Part shown: one piece after another, positions 15,889 through 24,362 of the stretch
How positions within the stretch are numbered: position 1 is the stretch's first letter
How the letters are laid out: every line of letters begins with the position of its first letter
Assembly (NCBI GenBank): GCA_050944915.1
Contig: JBMNRY010000011.1
Coordinates: forward strand, 1 to 32,283
Source: JBMNRY01 sp050944915
GTDB lineage: Bacteria > Bacillota > Limnochordia > JAAZLZ01
Length of the DNA: 32,283 nucleotides
Reading direction: 5' to 3'
Notes under the pieces: model-generated
The model's database searches: none
Told to the model about the DNA's origin: nothing
What the model saw: the letters and a program-made list of their open reading frames with translations, nothing else
Made by a program: the position numbers and the translations under genes

Positions 15889-16554
15889 TTAGGTCCTATT
15901 ATTCATTTTTACCAAGCCTACCCGCAGGGCATACAGGGCCGCCTGGGTTCGATCGGCCACTTGGAGTTTATGTAAGATATTGCTGATATGGTTTTTCACC
16001 GTCTTCTCGCTGATGAATAAATGGGCGGCAATTTCCCCGTTTTTCATGCCTTGGGCCACACAAGCCAGGACCTCTTGCTCCCGGGGTGTGAGTTCATGGG
16101 CCATCTCCTGGTCTTGCCTTCCCCCTTGGGGTCGCTGGACCCGATCGAAGAGTTTGGTCATCAGAGTTGAAGGCAGGAAGGCCTCCCCTTGGGCCACCTG
16201 CTCGATAGCTTCCACGATCTTTTCCGTAGGGGCATCCTTCAAAAGATAACCCCTGGCCCCCGCTTTGATTAAACTATGTAGATAATCTTCATCATCGTGG
16301 ATGGTAAGGACGATGATCTGCACATGGGGGAAGCTTTCCCGCAACCGCTCCGTCGCTTCCAAACCATTTAGGACAGGCATATTGATGTCCATCAACACCA
16401 CATCGGGTTCCAACTGTTCTACCAAATCTAAGACTTCCTGACCATCGGCAGCCTGGCCAACAACTTTTATATGGGTTTCTAAGTTGAGGATTTTTTCTAA
16501 TCCCTGTCGAATAAGTTCATGATCATCGGCGATGAGGACCTTAATGGACTCCAT
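15889..16554 (-). CDS. degU: DegU-like response regulator (NarL/FixJ family)
   Basis: A 221-residue response regulator. The receiver is complete: D10/D11, acceptor D56 in VLMDINMP, T84 and K106. A linker leads to a LuxR/NarL-type helix-turn-helix at about 153-215 (LTPREQEVLACVAQGMKNGEIAAHLFISEKTVKNHISNI split across the HTH). The partner DegS kinase is immediately upstream with a one-base stop/start overlap (TGATG), and AAGGAGG lies seven bases before the ATG. In Bacillus DegU controls competence, motility and exoenzymes; here likely targets include the adjacent Tad operon or comFA, which is inference. Confidence 0.92.
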   Translation of the reverse strand: MESIKVLIADDHELIRQGLEKILNLETHIKVVGQAADGQEVLDLVEQLEPDVVLMDINMPVLNGLEATERLRESFPHVQIIVLTIHDDEDYLHSLIKAGARGYLLKDAPTEKIVEAIEQVAQGEAFLPSTLMTKLFDRVQRPQGGRQDQEMAHELTPREQEVLACVAQGMKNGEIAAHLFISEKTVKNHISNILHKLQVADRTQAALYALRVGLVKMNNRT

Positions 16555-17711
16555 CACAAATCCTCCTTATTTCCAGACAAGGGGATGCTCGCCTTAATGC
16601 GCGTTCCCCTGCCGGGAACGGAATCGATGTGACACTCCCCACGGAGCAGCTCGGCCCGCTCCCGCATCCCCAACAAACCGAAACGATCCTTTCCTACCTC
16701 ATCGAGTAAAAACCCCCGGCCGTTATCCTCAACGACCAGTGTCACCCGGGCGGGAGCAAACTCGACGATTAGCTTTACTTCCGTTGCTTCCGCATATTTT
16801 TCCGCATTATTGAGGGCCTCTTGGGCGAAGCGAAAGAGGGTGACTTCCTGGATGAGATCTAAACGGGCTTCTTGGCCTAAAATGACCATGTGCACCGGCA
16901 GTCCCCGCTCCTTCAAATGTTCTAGGTAGCGGCGTAAGGCAGGTACCAAGCCTAAATCATCGAGGGCCATGGGACGCAGATCGAAGATGATCCGTCTAAT
17001 TTCCGTCAAACTATTACGGGCCATTTCCTTTAAGGCGGTCAACTCAGCTTGGACCTGTTCCGTATCCTGGGCTAAGAGGCGTTCACAGATCTCTGCCCGG
17101 AGAACCAAGTTGGCAACCGATTGGGCCGGCCCATCATGGATTTCCCGGGCTACCCGCTTACGTTCCTCCTCTTGGGCTTTAATGACTTTGATAGCCATCT
17201 CACCCCTTTGTCTCCAATCGGCGATCCTGCGGCTCGCGTCCTTCAGATTACCAATGAGGTAATCCATGGCGATACCCATGTTGGAAAGGAAGTTCTCCGC
17301 CTTTTCCACCAAACCTCTGATGCTTTTGAGCATCCGCTCCATTTCATCCCGTCGGGAACGGAGGGCTAACTCCCGCTCCCGGGCACCCATGAGCCGAACC
17401 ATAGCCCGATGGGCTTCTTCGTAGGCTTCTTTAATCTCCTCTTCCGAATGACGGGAAAAATCCCGGTTAACCCGCAGTAACCGCCAACGGCTCTCCCGGG
17501 CCTTCCTTTCTAAAGCGTCGACGACAGCTATCGCTTCCGCTATTTCCGCCCGCAAATCTTCCAACTCCGCCTGGGTACGATGGTATTCATCCCGGGCGGT
17601 CTCGGCGATTTCGAATATTTCCTCCTTGCCTTGATGCATGGCTTTGATGGTATCTTGGAGGATCTTTTCAATTGCTTGATCATCTAAAACACGAAGGGCA
17701 TCTTCGTTCAT
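16554..17711 (-). CDS. degS: DegS-like cytoplasmic sensor histidine kinase
   Basis: A 385-residue soluble histidine kinase. Residues 1-165 are a coiled-coil sensor region with the DegS-specific blocks VNRDFSRHSEEEIKEAYEEAH and SRRDEMERML; no membrane segment is seen. The HisKA_3 box EEERKRVAREIHDGPAQ carries the phospho-acceptor His at about 192, followed by a HATPase domain with N box FAQEALNNAEKYA, VEDNGRGF and FGLLGMRERAELL. It matches Bacillus DegS over its full length. Start ATG with a TGAGGTG box. The 380 bases upstream contain a structured leader and no other gene. Confidence 0.93.
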   Translation of the reverse strand: MNEDALRVLDDQAIEKILQDTIKAMHQGKEEIFEIAETARDEYHRTQAELEDLRAEIAEAIAVVDALERKARESRWRLLRVNRDFSRHSEEEIKEAYEEAHRAMVRLMGARERELALRSRRDEMERMLKSIRGLVEKAENFLSNMGIAMDYLIGNLKDASRRIADWRQRGEMAIKVIKAQEEERKRVAREIHDGPAQSVANLVLRAEICERLLAQDTEQVQAELTALKEMARNSLTEIRRIIFDLRPMALDDLGLVPALRRYLEHLKERGLPVHMVILGQEARLDLIQEVTLFRFAQEALNNAEKYAEATEVKLIVEFAPARVTLVVEDNGRGFLLDEVGKDRFGLLGMRERAELLRGECHIDSVPGRGTRIKASIPLSGNKEDL

Positions 17712-17880
17712 CGCCGCACCTCAACTGTTGGGATAGGCAATCCTTCGGCATAGAAGGAGAGTTCCCTTTTGATGGGGGTTTTTGCCCCAAAGCGCATCAG
17801 ACACGATAACAAACTTTGAATAAAAGAGTCCACCCTTTGCCCGCCAGTTCTCTAACCGAAGGGCACGTCCCTAAGGGAAA

Positions 17881-17993
17881 AAACCTTCGTTGAACCCGCA
17901 AGAATAATGGGAACCAAGATGTTCATCAGGGTTCGACAAAGAAATCTCCTACTTCCTTTGGGAAGCTGGTAGTCGATCATCAAACGAAGGTTT
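17881..17993 (-). ncRNA. Structured leader or small RNA upstream of degS (candidate)
   Basis: In the otherwise empty 17712-18017 interval, an 11-bp perfect inverted repeat (AAACCTTCGTT / AACGAAGGTTT) closes a 113-base element. Inside are two more stems: GAACCC/GGGTTC (17892-17897 with 17929-17934) and a CGAC/GTCG helix capped by CTTCC-TTTG-GGAAG. This would fold as a three-way junction. On the minus strand the closing arm runs into TTTTTTCCC, like a terminator, about 170 bases before degS. I do not recognise it as a known riboswitch class. It could be an attenuator leader of degSU or a separate small RNA. Confidence 0.5.
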
Positions 17994-18017
17994 CTTACTG
18001 CAGATCCTTAAGTTTCG

Positions 18018-18063
18018 AAGAAAGCAAGCTCCTGGCTATGGGTACCGGTCAGCTTGCTTTCTT
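18018..18063 (-). terminator. Bidirectional-looking terminator after the Crp/Fnr gene
   Basis: Perfect 13-bp arms AAGAAAGCAAGCT and AGCTTGCTTTCTT around a 20-base loop, 29 bases after the crp-like stop codon. The distal arm ends in TTTCTT on both strands. It probably ends the adenylate cyclase-FecR-Crp transcript and separates it from the degSU leader. Confidence 0.7.
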
Positions 18064-18091
18064 AGATACGAGTGCTTCAAGAAGATCCGAG

Positions 18092-18754
18092 CTATTCTCC
18101 GATGAGAACTTCCTTAATCTTTTCCCAGTCTATTATCTGAAAGCGGCCTCGACCGGGGATGATGCATTGGGCTGCTTGTAGTTCCAGCAGAATCCTGGTG
18201 ATGGTCTCCCGACTGGCCCCTACGAGGGCTCCTAGATCTTGATGGGTCAGTCGGACTTCCGGACCCGACGGGCCTTGGACTACCTGCTCGCGAAGGATGG
18301 AGAACAAACGGGCCCTTACATCCCTACCGAGGAGTAATTCCAAATGATGATTAGTTTTGCGCAAACGCTCACACAAGAGAATGATGAACTGCAGGGCTGT
18401 CTGGGGATGTCGGGCTACAAAGCTGCGAAAGTCCCGTTCTGGAAAGACGAGGACCTCGGTGGCGATCAAAGCTTGAGCCGCAGCACTCCTCCGGGCCCGC
18501 TGTAAGACAGCCATTTCACCGAAGAGATCGCCGGGATGCAAAATGGATAAGATTTGTTCCCGGCCATCATCGTGGACCCGGTAGATCTTCACAGCCCCCC
18601 GCAAAAGCAAATAAAGGGCATCACCGGGATCATCTTCCCAAAAAATCGTGTCCCGGGGGGCGAATTCCTTGGGAATGGCCAAGCCAGAAAGCTCAGCCAG
18701 CTCTTCTTTGCCAAGGGCGGCAAAGATAGGTATTTCTCTTAGAATGTCTACCAT
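18092..18754 (-). CDS. Crp/Fnr-family transcription regulator
   Basis: A 220-residue CRP-like regulator with an N-terminal cyclic-nucleotide-binding beta roll and a C-terminal winged helix. The phosphate-binding cassette is FGEMAVLQRARRSAAAQA, with the Glu (about E80) and the Arg-Ser pair (R89, S90) that contact cAMP in E. coli CRP. The HTH is LTHQDLGALVGASRETITRIL (about 169-189). No Cys cluster for an Fe-S centre as in FNR is seen. Its ATG overlaps the end of the FecR-domain gene by seven bases and an adenylate cyclase is two genes upstream, so it is probably a cAMP-responsive regulator. Confidence 0.88.
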   Translation of the reverse strand: MVDILREIPIFAALGKEELAELSGLAIPKEFAPRDTIFWEDDPGDALYLLLRGAVKIYRVHDDGREQILSILHPGDLFGEMAVLQRARRSAAAQALIATEVLVFPERDFRSFVARHPQTALQFIILLCERLRKTNHHLELLLGRDVRARLFSILREQVVQGPSGPEVRLTHQDLGALVGASRETITRILLELQAAQCIIPGRGRFQIIDWEKIKEVLIGE

Positions 18755-19410
18755 ATGATTTCGCCTCTTATTGGAGCCCCACCGAGGGGCATTCTCATCG
18801 ACATGAGATATCTAGGCACTTCTATCCCCTCCGTTAGGCCTTCCTTTGTTACCCGGGAACGGCATCCTGCCCCCACCAAAGCCGATTTACGGCCGTCATC
18901 CAATTGCACCAATCCCTGATGAACGTCCAGAATTGTGTCCTCCCGGTGGTTTACTTCCAGGGAAAACACTGTTCCCCGGACACCGGCCACTGCCGTCGGT
19001 GTCTCGATGGAAAAACTCCTGACACCTACTACTTTCTCCAGTACATGAACCCAAACCCGGCCTACCTTTACCCGCAAGGAAGCCCGATTATTTTGGCCCT
19101 CCAACGGCAACTCCCCTTCTTTAGGGATCTCCAACCGGGCTTTCCCCTGAACGAGGACAGAGACTCCTTCGGGAAAAACCAATTCCAGTTGACTCTCATT
19201 TGTTACCCACAACTCATCACCATAGGCCAGTTTTCGACCAACGATTATTTCTTGCCATAGGCTGTCTCCTTGGCGGATGAAGACATCACCTTGCACCAAC
19301 ACAGCGACAGCCGGCGGTAATTCGGCGGAATCGAGGGACACCCTCGTCAGCATTAAGCAAAGGACGACCAAAAAGCCGACAAGGCTCCCTTTGTTACGGG
19401 GTTTTTTCAC
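18748..19410 (-). CDS. FecR-domain protein, secreted or membrane-anchored
   Basis: A 220-residue protein with an N-terminal signal or anchor (GSLVGFLVVLCLMLTRVS, after a basic KKPRNK start) and a FecR domain: VLVQGDVFIRQGD, YGDELWVTNESQLELVFPEG, and IETPTAVAGVRGTVFSLEV, which is the family hallmark. FecR domains act outside the cytoplasmic membrane as beta-rich sensor or scaffold modules and are often found beside CHASE2 cyclases. I choose the GTG at 19410, since the TTG at 19425 is itself part of the GGAGG ribosome site. It is 49 bases after the cyclase gene and overlaps the crp-like gene. Confidence 0.88.
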   Translation of the reverse strand: MKKPRNKGSLVGFLVVLCLMLTRVSLDSAELPPAVAVLVQGDVFIRQGDSLWQEIIVGRKLAYGDELWVTNESQLELVFPEGVSVLVQGKARLEIPKEGELPLEGQNNRASLRVKVGRVWVHVLEKVVGVRSFSIETPTAVAGVRGTVFSLEVNHREDTILDVHQGLVQLDDGRKSALVGAGCRSRVTKEGLTEGIEVPRYLMSMRMPLGGAPIRGEIIW

Positions 19411-19459
19411 TGCGGTGACCTCCAAGCTACATGAGTTTGTAGCAATGGCGGCATTCCCC

Positions 19460-21214
19460 CTACCCCAATATCCCTTTCGACACGGCGGCTTCTGTATCCT
19501 TGATCACTAATAACCAGATCTTCTTTCTATCCCCGGGAGAGCCAGGCAGAGCCTCGATGACATATTCCTCTGGTAACCTTTGAGCCGTTTCATCACAAAT
19601 AAGGATTTGCCCCGCCTCTGCTAGTTTTTCCAAATGGGAAGCCCTGTTCACCGGGTTGCCGATCACAGTGTAATCCATACGCCACCAACTACCGATATGG
19701 CCAGCGACGGCTTCCCCCGTGGCGATACCGATCCCGACCCCCCGCAGCCCCGAAGGCTGGGGCAAGATTTTCACCCGTCGCTGAATGTCTATGGCCGTGG
19801 CTACCGCCTGGGCGACATGGTCACCCCGACTAACAGGTGCCCCAAAGACGGCCATCACACCATCACCGGTATATTTATCCAAGATACCCCCGTGCTTGGC
19901 CACCGCATTACTCATGACACCCAGGTATTGATTGAGGATCTGCACTACATCCTCAGGGGCCATCCCTTCGGTCATTTTCGTAAACCCCCGCATGTCGGCA
20001 AAGAGAACGGTGATCTGAAGGCGCTCACCGCCTAATTGGACCCCTTCTAAAGAATTGATCACCCGCTCTAGAATCGGAGGCGGTAAATAGCGGCTGAAGA
20101 TGTCCCGCCAGCGCCGCCGCTCATCGAGGATCCCTTTGTAGGAGCGATAGAATGAAGAACCTAAATTGGCCGTCAACAACAGGACAACGGGCACATAATC
20201 CATCCACAGGCTAAAGCGGAAAAAGACAAACAAATTGAAGAACAAGAAAAGGGCATTCGTTCCAAGATAAATCATCAAATCCCTTCGAGGCCTACCACCT
20301 AAGGCCAAGGAGCAGAACAACGTGCCGGCCAAGAGACACAAAAGGGATATGAAAGATGACGCACGGTGCACATAGTCATCGGTGAGGATCGAAGCCAAGA
20401 GGTTGGCTTGGATGAAGATCCCGGGCATCGCTCCCACAGAGGTGATCGGGGTTAAATGAAGATCATAAGCACTGCCCCTGGCGGTAGCACCGACGATTAC
20501 TGCCCGTCCTCGAAAAAAATCAGCGGGGATTTGACCTTCGAGGACATCGATGTATGAGTAGACAGGCCAGGGATAGCGACCGGGGCCACCTCGATAATTA
20601 ATTAGGATTTCCGATTCTTCAAAGGGGAGTTCTTCTTTCCCAAATAATTGGGCAACCCGCAGGGCAAAGGCCGGAGTCTCCCCCAGCTCCACAGGAATAC
20701 GGCGCAAGATGCCGTCGGAATCGGGTAGGACGGTAATATGCCCGGTAGGGATCCGAGCTAGAGGTCCTGCTGGACCCGTAATCTTGCCCGTCCATACCGA
20801 CTCACCGAAATGTCTAGTGACCCCTCCCTCAAAGACCGCTGGCAAGACCACATTCCGTTCCCTGCTGGCAACATAAAGGGCCCAATCTTCCGCAAACCAA
20901 GGCGCAGGTTCGTTAAAGATAATATCGAACCCAACGACGGCAGCAGAATCCAGCCGTTCCAACAAATCGGCGTGGACATCCCGGGCCCAAGGCCATTGAC
21001 CTAGGGCGGCTAATGACTTTTCATCGATGACAATGACGGCAACGGGAGCCTCCGAGACGACTTCTCCCCACCGATAGCGGGCTGTAAAACGATAGTTGAG
21101 GGTCGTCAATTCCAGGCCTTCAAAAGCTCCCATTAGAAAGAGAACGGCGATGATGAAGAATATGTAGAAGGTCGGTTTATTCTCCCGAATCTTTAACAAA
21201 TAACGCTGAAACAT
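19460..21214 (-). CDS. CHASE2-domain class III adenylate/guanylate cyclase
   Basis: A 584-residue membrane cyclase: one membrane helix (about 15-33), an extracytoplasmic CHASE2 domain (about 40-285; VIDEKSLAALGQWPW, FDIIFNEP, NLLASILTDDYVHRA), three further membrane helices (about 286-352), then a catalytic domain (about 398-570). Metal-binding D407 (FADMRGFT) and D451 (KYTGDGVMAVFG), K447 and T516 (YTVIG, the ATP-type Lys/Thr pair) and N523 are present. The transition-state arginine expected four residues after N523 is His527 (VNRASH). It probably makes cAMP for the Crp-like protein two genes downstream, if still active. Confidence 0.9.
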   Translation of the reverse strand: MFQRYLLKIRENKPTFYIFFIIAVLFLMGAFEGLELTTLNYRFTARYRWGEVVSEAPVAVIVIDEKSLAALGQWPWARDVHADLLERLDSAAVVGFDIIFNEPAPWFAEDWALYVASRERNVVLPAVFEGGVTRHFGESVWTGKITGPAGPLARIPTGHITVLPDSDGILRRIPVELGETPAFALRVAQLFGKEELPFEESEILINYRGGPGRYPWPVYSYIDVLEGQIPADFFRGRAVIVGATARGSAYDLHLTPITSVGAMPGIFIQANLLASILTDDYVHRASSFISLLCLLAGTLFCSLALGGRPRRDLMIYLGTNALFLFFNLFVFFRFSLWMDYVPVVLLLTANLGSSFYRSYKGILDERRRWRDIFSRYLPPPILERVINSLEGVQLGGERLQITVLFADMRGFTKMTEGMAPEDVVQILNQYLGVMSNAVAKHGGILDKYTGDGVMAVFGAPVSRGDHVAQAVATAIDIQRRVKILPQPSGLRGVGIGIATGEAVAGHIGSWWRMDYTVIGNPVNRASHLEKLAEAGQILICDETAQRLPEEYVIEALPGSPGDRKKIWLLVIKDTEAAVSKGILG

Positions 21215-21512
21215 GAAATCGCCTCAAATCGGACCGTTAATTGGCGGGTTAGATCTGTTCTAGTGGGATGTTGCTGGCGGGCAAATCCAGATGGCGGAAG
21301 CCTAACAGGTTATCATTCTAGGCAGATCAACATATTACCTGCGGTGGCGGAAATTACCATTGATGACATGAAAAACGATCCACTTGACCACAGTCCCACA
21401 AGAATCGATTTGAATTAAAGGACTTAAGAAAACGATCAAATGGATCATTGACCGATAATCGAGGCGGATAACTGATACAAGTTTCCTCTCCAAAGCTACT
21501 CGAACTAGAATC
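21215..21512 (-). other. Intergenic region between the barrel protein and the cyclase
   Basis: About 300 bases with no convincing gene. It must contain the promoter of the cyclase cassette or allow readthrough from the upstream cluster. I found no clear sigma-A promoter, CRP-type palindrome or terminator. AAAACGATC occurs twice (near 21371 and 21429), each followed within 20 bases by TTGACC, a weak direct repeat. Confidence 0.4.
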
Positions 21513-24362
21513 CTAGTGACTCATACTGAATTCTACATATGGTCCTGTACGCTCACCGGCGGTGAGCTCCAGGAGGCCGGGCGGCCGGTATCTATAGCCG
21601 AGTCTCACTGTTGCCTCCTTAGACAGCCTCTGCTCTACACCGACACCCCAACCAGTGAGCCGATCTCCAACCCTTGGCTGCCATCCTGACTCTATTGAAC
21701 CATAGAGTCTATAACCGTCGGAGAAAGGATAGGCCAGCTCCGTTGTCATGTAATTGGTGGTAATGGATTCCTTTGTACTTGGTCGAGTCTTTTGCGTAAA
21801 CCCTTGTCTGATTTCAAAGGATGGTCGCCAACCCCAGCCCAGATGGACTTTTCGACTACCATGGGGAGAATGGATGTAGTTGCTCACGGACCAATATTGT
21901 TTCGATAAAGGATGGTATACGGTCGAAAAACCGAATTCCATCTGATCATTGCCATGAAGGGAGACAGTAAGATCTTTTGCAGCCGGCCAAGAGAGTGTGC
22001 CCCCTATTCCCTTACCGAATAGCCACTCCCCGTCTGCCCTGAATTCTTGGAACTGACCGGTGATGTTTAGGGAGTCTCCGTAGGAAGTTAGCGTCCAATT
22101 CCGATGATCGTTTTGCAAATACATGTATGGCCATCGATCGAAGCTTGTTGACCAGGTAAAGATCCCTTGGTTTCCCCAGCGAGCGGTCCCACCCAGGTTA
22201 AGGTCCCCGTTTCTTATGGCAAAAGTGAGCCCGGCACCGGCCTGACGCCAACCAAGGGCCCACCCCCCGTGTTCATTGAGACCCAGATGCCAATCACCCG
22301 ATAGATTGCCTTTCGTTAGAAGAATGGATTTGTAAGGACGGACAGACAAATCTAAGGAGAGTTTTCTTTCAGGGCTACGCCATCCCCAGCCAAGACTTAA
22401 AGGTTCTTGGGTCTCCGGGGCCCAAACCATTTGTCCCGTCAATTCACCTGACGAAACCTTCTTCTGCCATCGTAGTCCCAAGGAACTAAGCAGATCCTTA
22501 CCTATTCCGATGGCCGCCCCCATAGTAATCTGATTTGCGCCCACCGACTGATGGGTGGTTGAAAAACCTAACCAAAACCGATCATCGTGCTTCAAGAAAA
22601 GCTCAAAAGGCAGCTGCTGCTCCCGGCCCATATCGAGGACAAGGAGTTGCCCGACCTCAGATAGGAAGAGTCTGTTTCGTCCCCAATGCAGTTTGAGGGT
22701 TTCTTCGGAAAATGAGTTGCCCACATTGGGAATTGGCGACCAAGGGTAGATGTGCCTACCGTATTCTAGCAACACATCCTCAGACCATATTTTCAGCTGT
22801 GGTTGTCCATAGATCGGTGGTTGTTCATTAATAGACAAATTAGCCGTCATTGACAGATCCCCGAATCCAAAATCTCCGATCACATCAGCGCTAACACGGG
22901 GGCGTCCCCCCACCCAGCCGAGGTGTAATCGGGTAAACCCAGCATCCTCCCTCTGACCTTCGACAAGGGAAATATCCACCTGCTCCCCTAACCCCGGTTT
23001 CACATCCAGCTTGACATAGCGGGGATAGGCAATCACGCCCGGAGGCAGTTTGTGGTCATCGATAATCAAAAGGTAAGTTCCGGCGGGAACCCGAGTCTGG
23101 AAAGAACCGTCCTTTGCCACATGGATGGATTTGAGGCCTGAGACAATTAGGCTTACAGATTCTAAATCTACAGCACGTTCACTTTCGTTATGTATCCGTC
23201 CGATAATAAACCCATCGTTGAAAAAGGAGTCAGTCACAAATCGAACCGGCGCTTCCACCTCGTAATAGCGGTCATCAGTATCTCCCTTGGCCCTCGCGTG
23301 TATAATTTGAGTTTTCTGGTTGGTAAGTCGGGCCAACACATTTAACCGAATTTCCGCCTTTCCGTTGGGTTCTAAGGTCTCGAAATACCACGTTAAGAAC
23401 GTTCCCTTTTTCAAGGCTTCCGGTTCAGTGTTGATAGGTACGAGACTCCCGCCCAAATCAAGTTCGACTTCGCAGTCTCTTATCACATGATCAGTCATGT
23501 TCTCAACGACTACGGTAACGGGAATGATTTCCCCAACGGAAGTTTCGATAGTATGAGGTTGAATGCGCACACGCAGGCGATGACTAGACTGATGGACTTC
23601 TGTCGTAGTTCGTCCCATAGCGGCCGCCACAAATCCTAAAGAGTTCGCCTCAACGGTCAGCCAACCCTGGGCTACCAATTCCCCTGTGTCTTTTGAACTG
23701 ATCCTATAAGCGTACCTTCCGTTCGGTACATAGTATCCTTGGGAATCTATGCCGCTCCATTCGACCCTGTTCCACCCTCTTTTGCCTATCTCTACTTGTT
23801 CATAGAGGGTCGTTGAGTCATCGTTAATTTGTAGGACAACTTGGGTATCGCTTGAAATGTAATAGTGTATAACAATCGAACCATTGGGCAGAATTAAGGG
23901 GTTACCCTCCAAATAGGAAGAGACAAAATGACCACGCCCAGTTAAGCTGTATTTAACATCCCCTCGATAGGTATCCGGACTATCTTCCCAGGTGACATTC
24001 ATTCGGTATTTTATACTTATATGGCTCCCATCTTCTCCCGTAGGCTGCCCATTACTAACAATGGTCGTTAAACCACCGGTGGATAGAGGTCGCCAAGCTT
24101 GTCCATTAACGGAGTACTCGAGCCGATCAATTGGTAAGATCTGTCCCGTTTCCCTTGAAATAAAGTCATTATGCGCAACGACAAGAAGTGACCAACCGTG
24201 CTCTTGGGAAAACACCGTCAAATGCTGTTCTAAAGGGAATTCCTGGGGTGAAACAAGAGGAGACAGACTCCCAATTGACATGTAAGAGGCTTCGGCGTTT
24301 GCGACAAAACTAAGGCTGATTATACAGCATAGGACAACACCAAAAGACACGATCTGTTTCAT
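21513..24362 (-). CDS. Usher-like secreted protein with C-terminal beta-barrel region
   Basis: A 949-residue protein, start ATG overlapping the chaperone stop (ATGA). In order: signal peptide (1-22, ending VANA); a beta domain (about 26-145) related to the small secreted protein at 26173-26697; a FlgD-type Ig domain (about 165-240; GWNRVEWSGIDSQGYYVPNGRYAYRI); a CARDB/DUF11-like domain (about 265-365); a carboxypeptidase-regulatory/CnaB-like domain (about 385-460; VSGLKSIHVAKDGSFQTRVPAGTYLL); then about 480 residues of alternating aromatic/polar strands (GWGWRSPERKLSLDLSVRP; LGYRYRPPG) to YVEFSMSH, like an outer-membrane barrel. Function unknown; usher-like role inferred from the chaperone gene next door. 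Confidence 0.65.
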   Translation of the reverse strand: MKQIVSFGVVLCCIISLSFVANAEASYMSIGSLSPLVSPQEFPLEQHLTVFSQEHGWSLLVVAHNDFISRETGQILPIDRLEYSVNGQAWRPLSTGGLTTIVSNGQPTGEDGSHISIKYRMNVTWEDSPDTYRGDVKYSLTGRGHFVSSYLEGNPLILPNGSIVIHYYISSDTQVVLQINDDSTTLYEQVEIGKRGWNRVEWSGIDSQGYYVPNGRYAYRISSKDTGELVAQGWLTVEANSLGFVAAAMGRTTTEVHQSSHRLRVRIQPHTIETSVGEIIPVTVVVENMTDHVIRDCEVELDLGGSLVPINTEPEALKKGTFLTWYFETLEPNGKAEIRLNVLARLTNQKTQIIHARAKGDTDDRYYEVEAPVRFVTDSFFNDGFIIGRIHNESERAVDLESVSLIVSGLKSIHVAKDGSFQTRVPAGTYLLIIDDHKLPPGVIAYPRYVKLDVKPGLGEQVDISLVEGQREDAGFTRLHLGWVGGRPRVSADVIGDFGFGDLSMTANLSINEQPPIYGQPQLKIWSEDVLLEYGRHIYPWSPIPNVGNSFSEETLKLHWGRNRLFLSEVGQLLVLDMGREQQLPFELFLKHDDRFWLGFSTTHQSVGANQITMGAAIGIGKDLLSSLGLRWQKKVSSGELTGQMVWAPETQEPLSLGWGWRSPERKLSLDLSVRPYKSILLTKGNLSGDWHLGLNEHGGWALGWRQAGAGLTFAIRNGDLNLGGTARWGNQGIFTWSTSFDRWPYMYLQNDHRNWTLTSYGDSLNITGQFQEFRADGEWLFGKGIGGTLSWPAAKDLTVSLHGNDQMEFGFSTVYHPLSKQYWSVSNYIHSPHGSRKVHLGWGWRPSFEIRQGFTQKTRPSTKESITTNYMTTELAYPFSDGYRLYGSIESGWQPRVGDRLTGWGVGVEQRLSKEATVRLGYRYRPPGLLELTAGERTGPYVEFSMSH

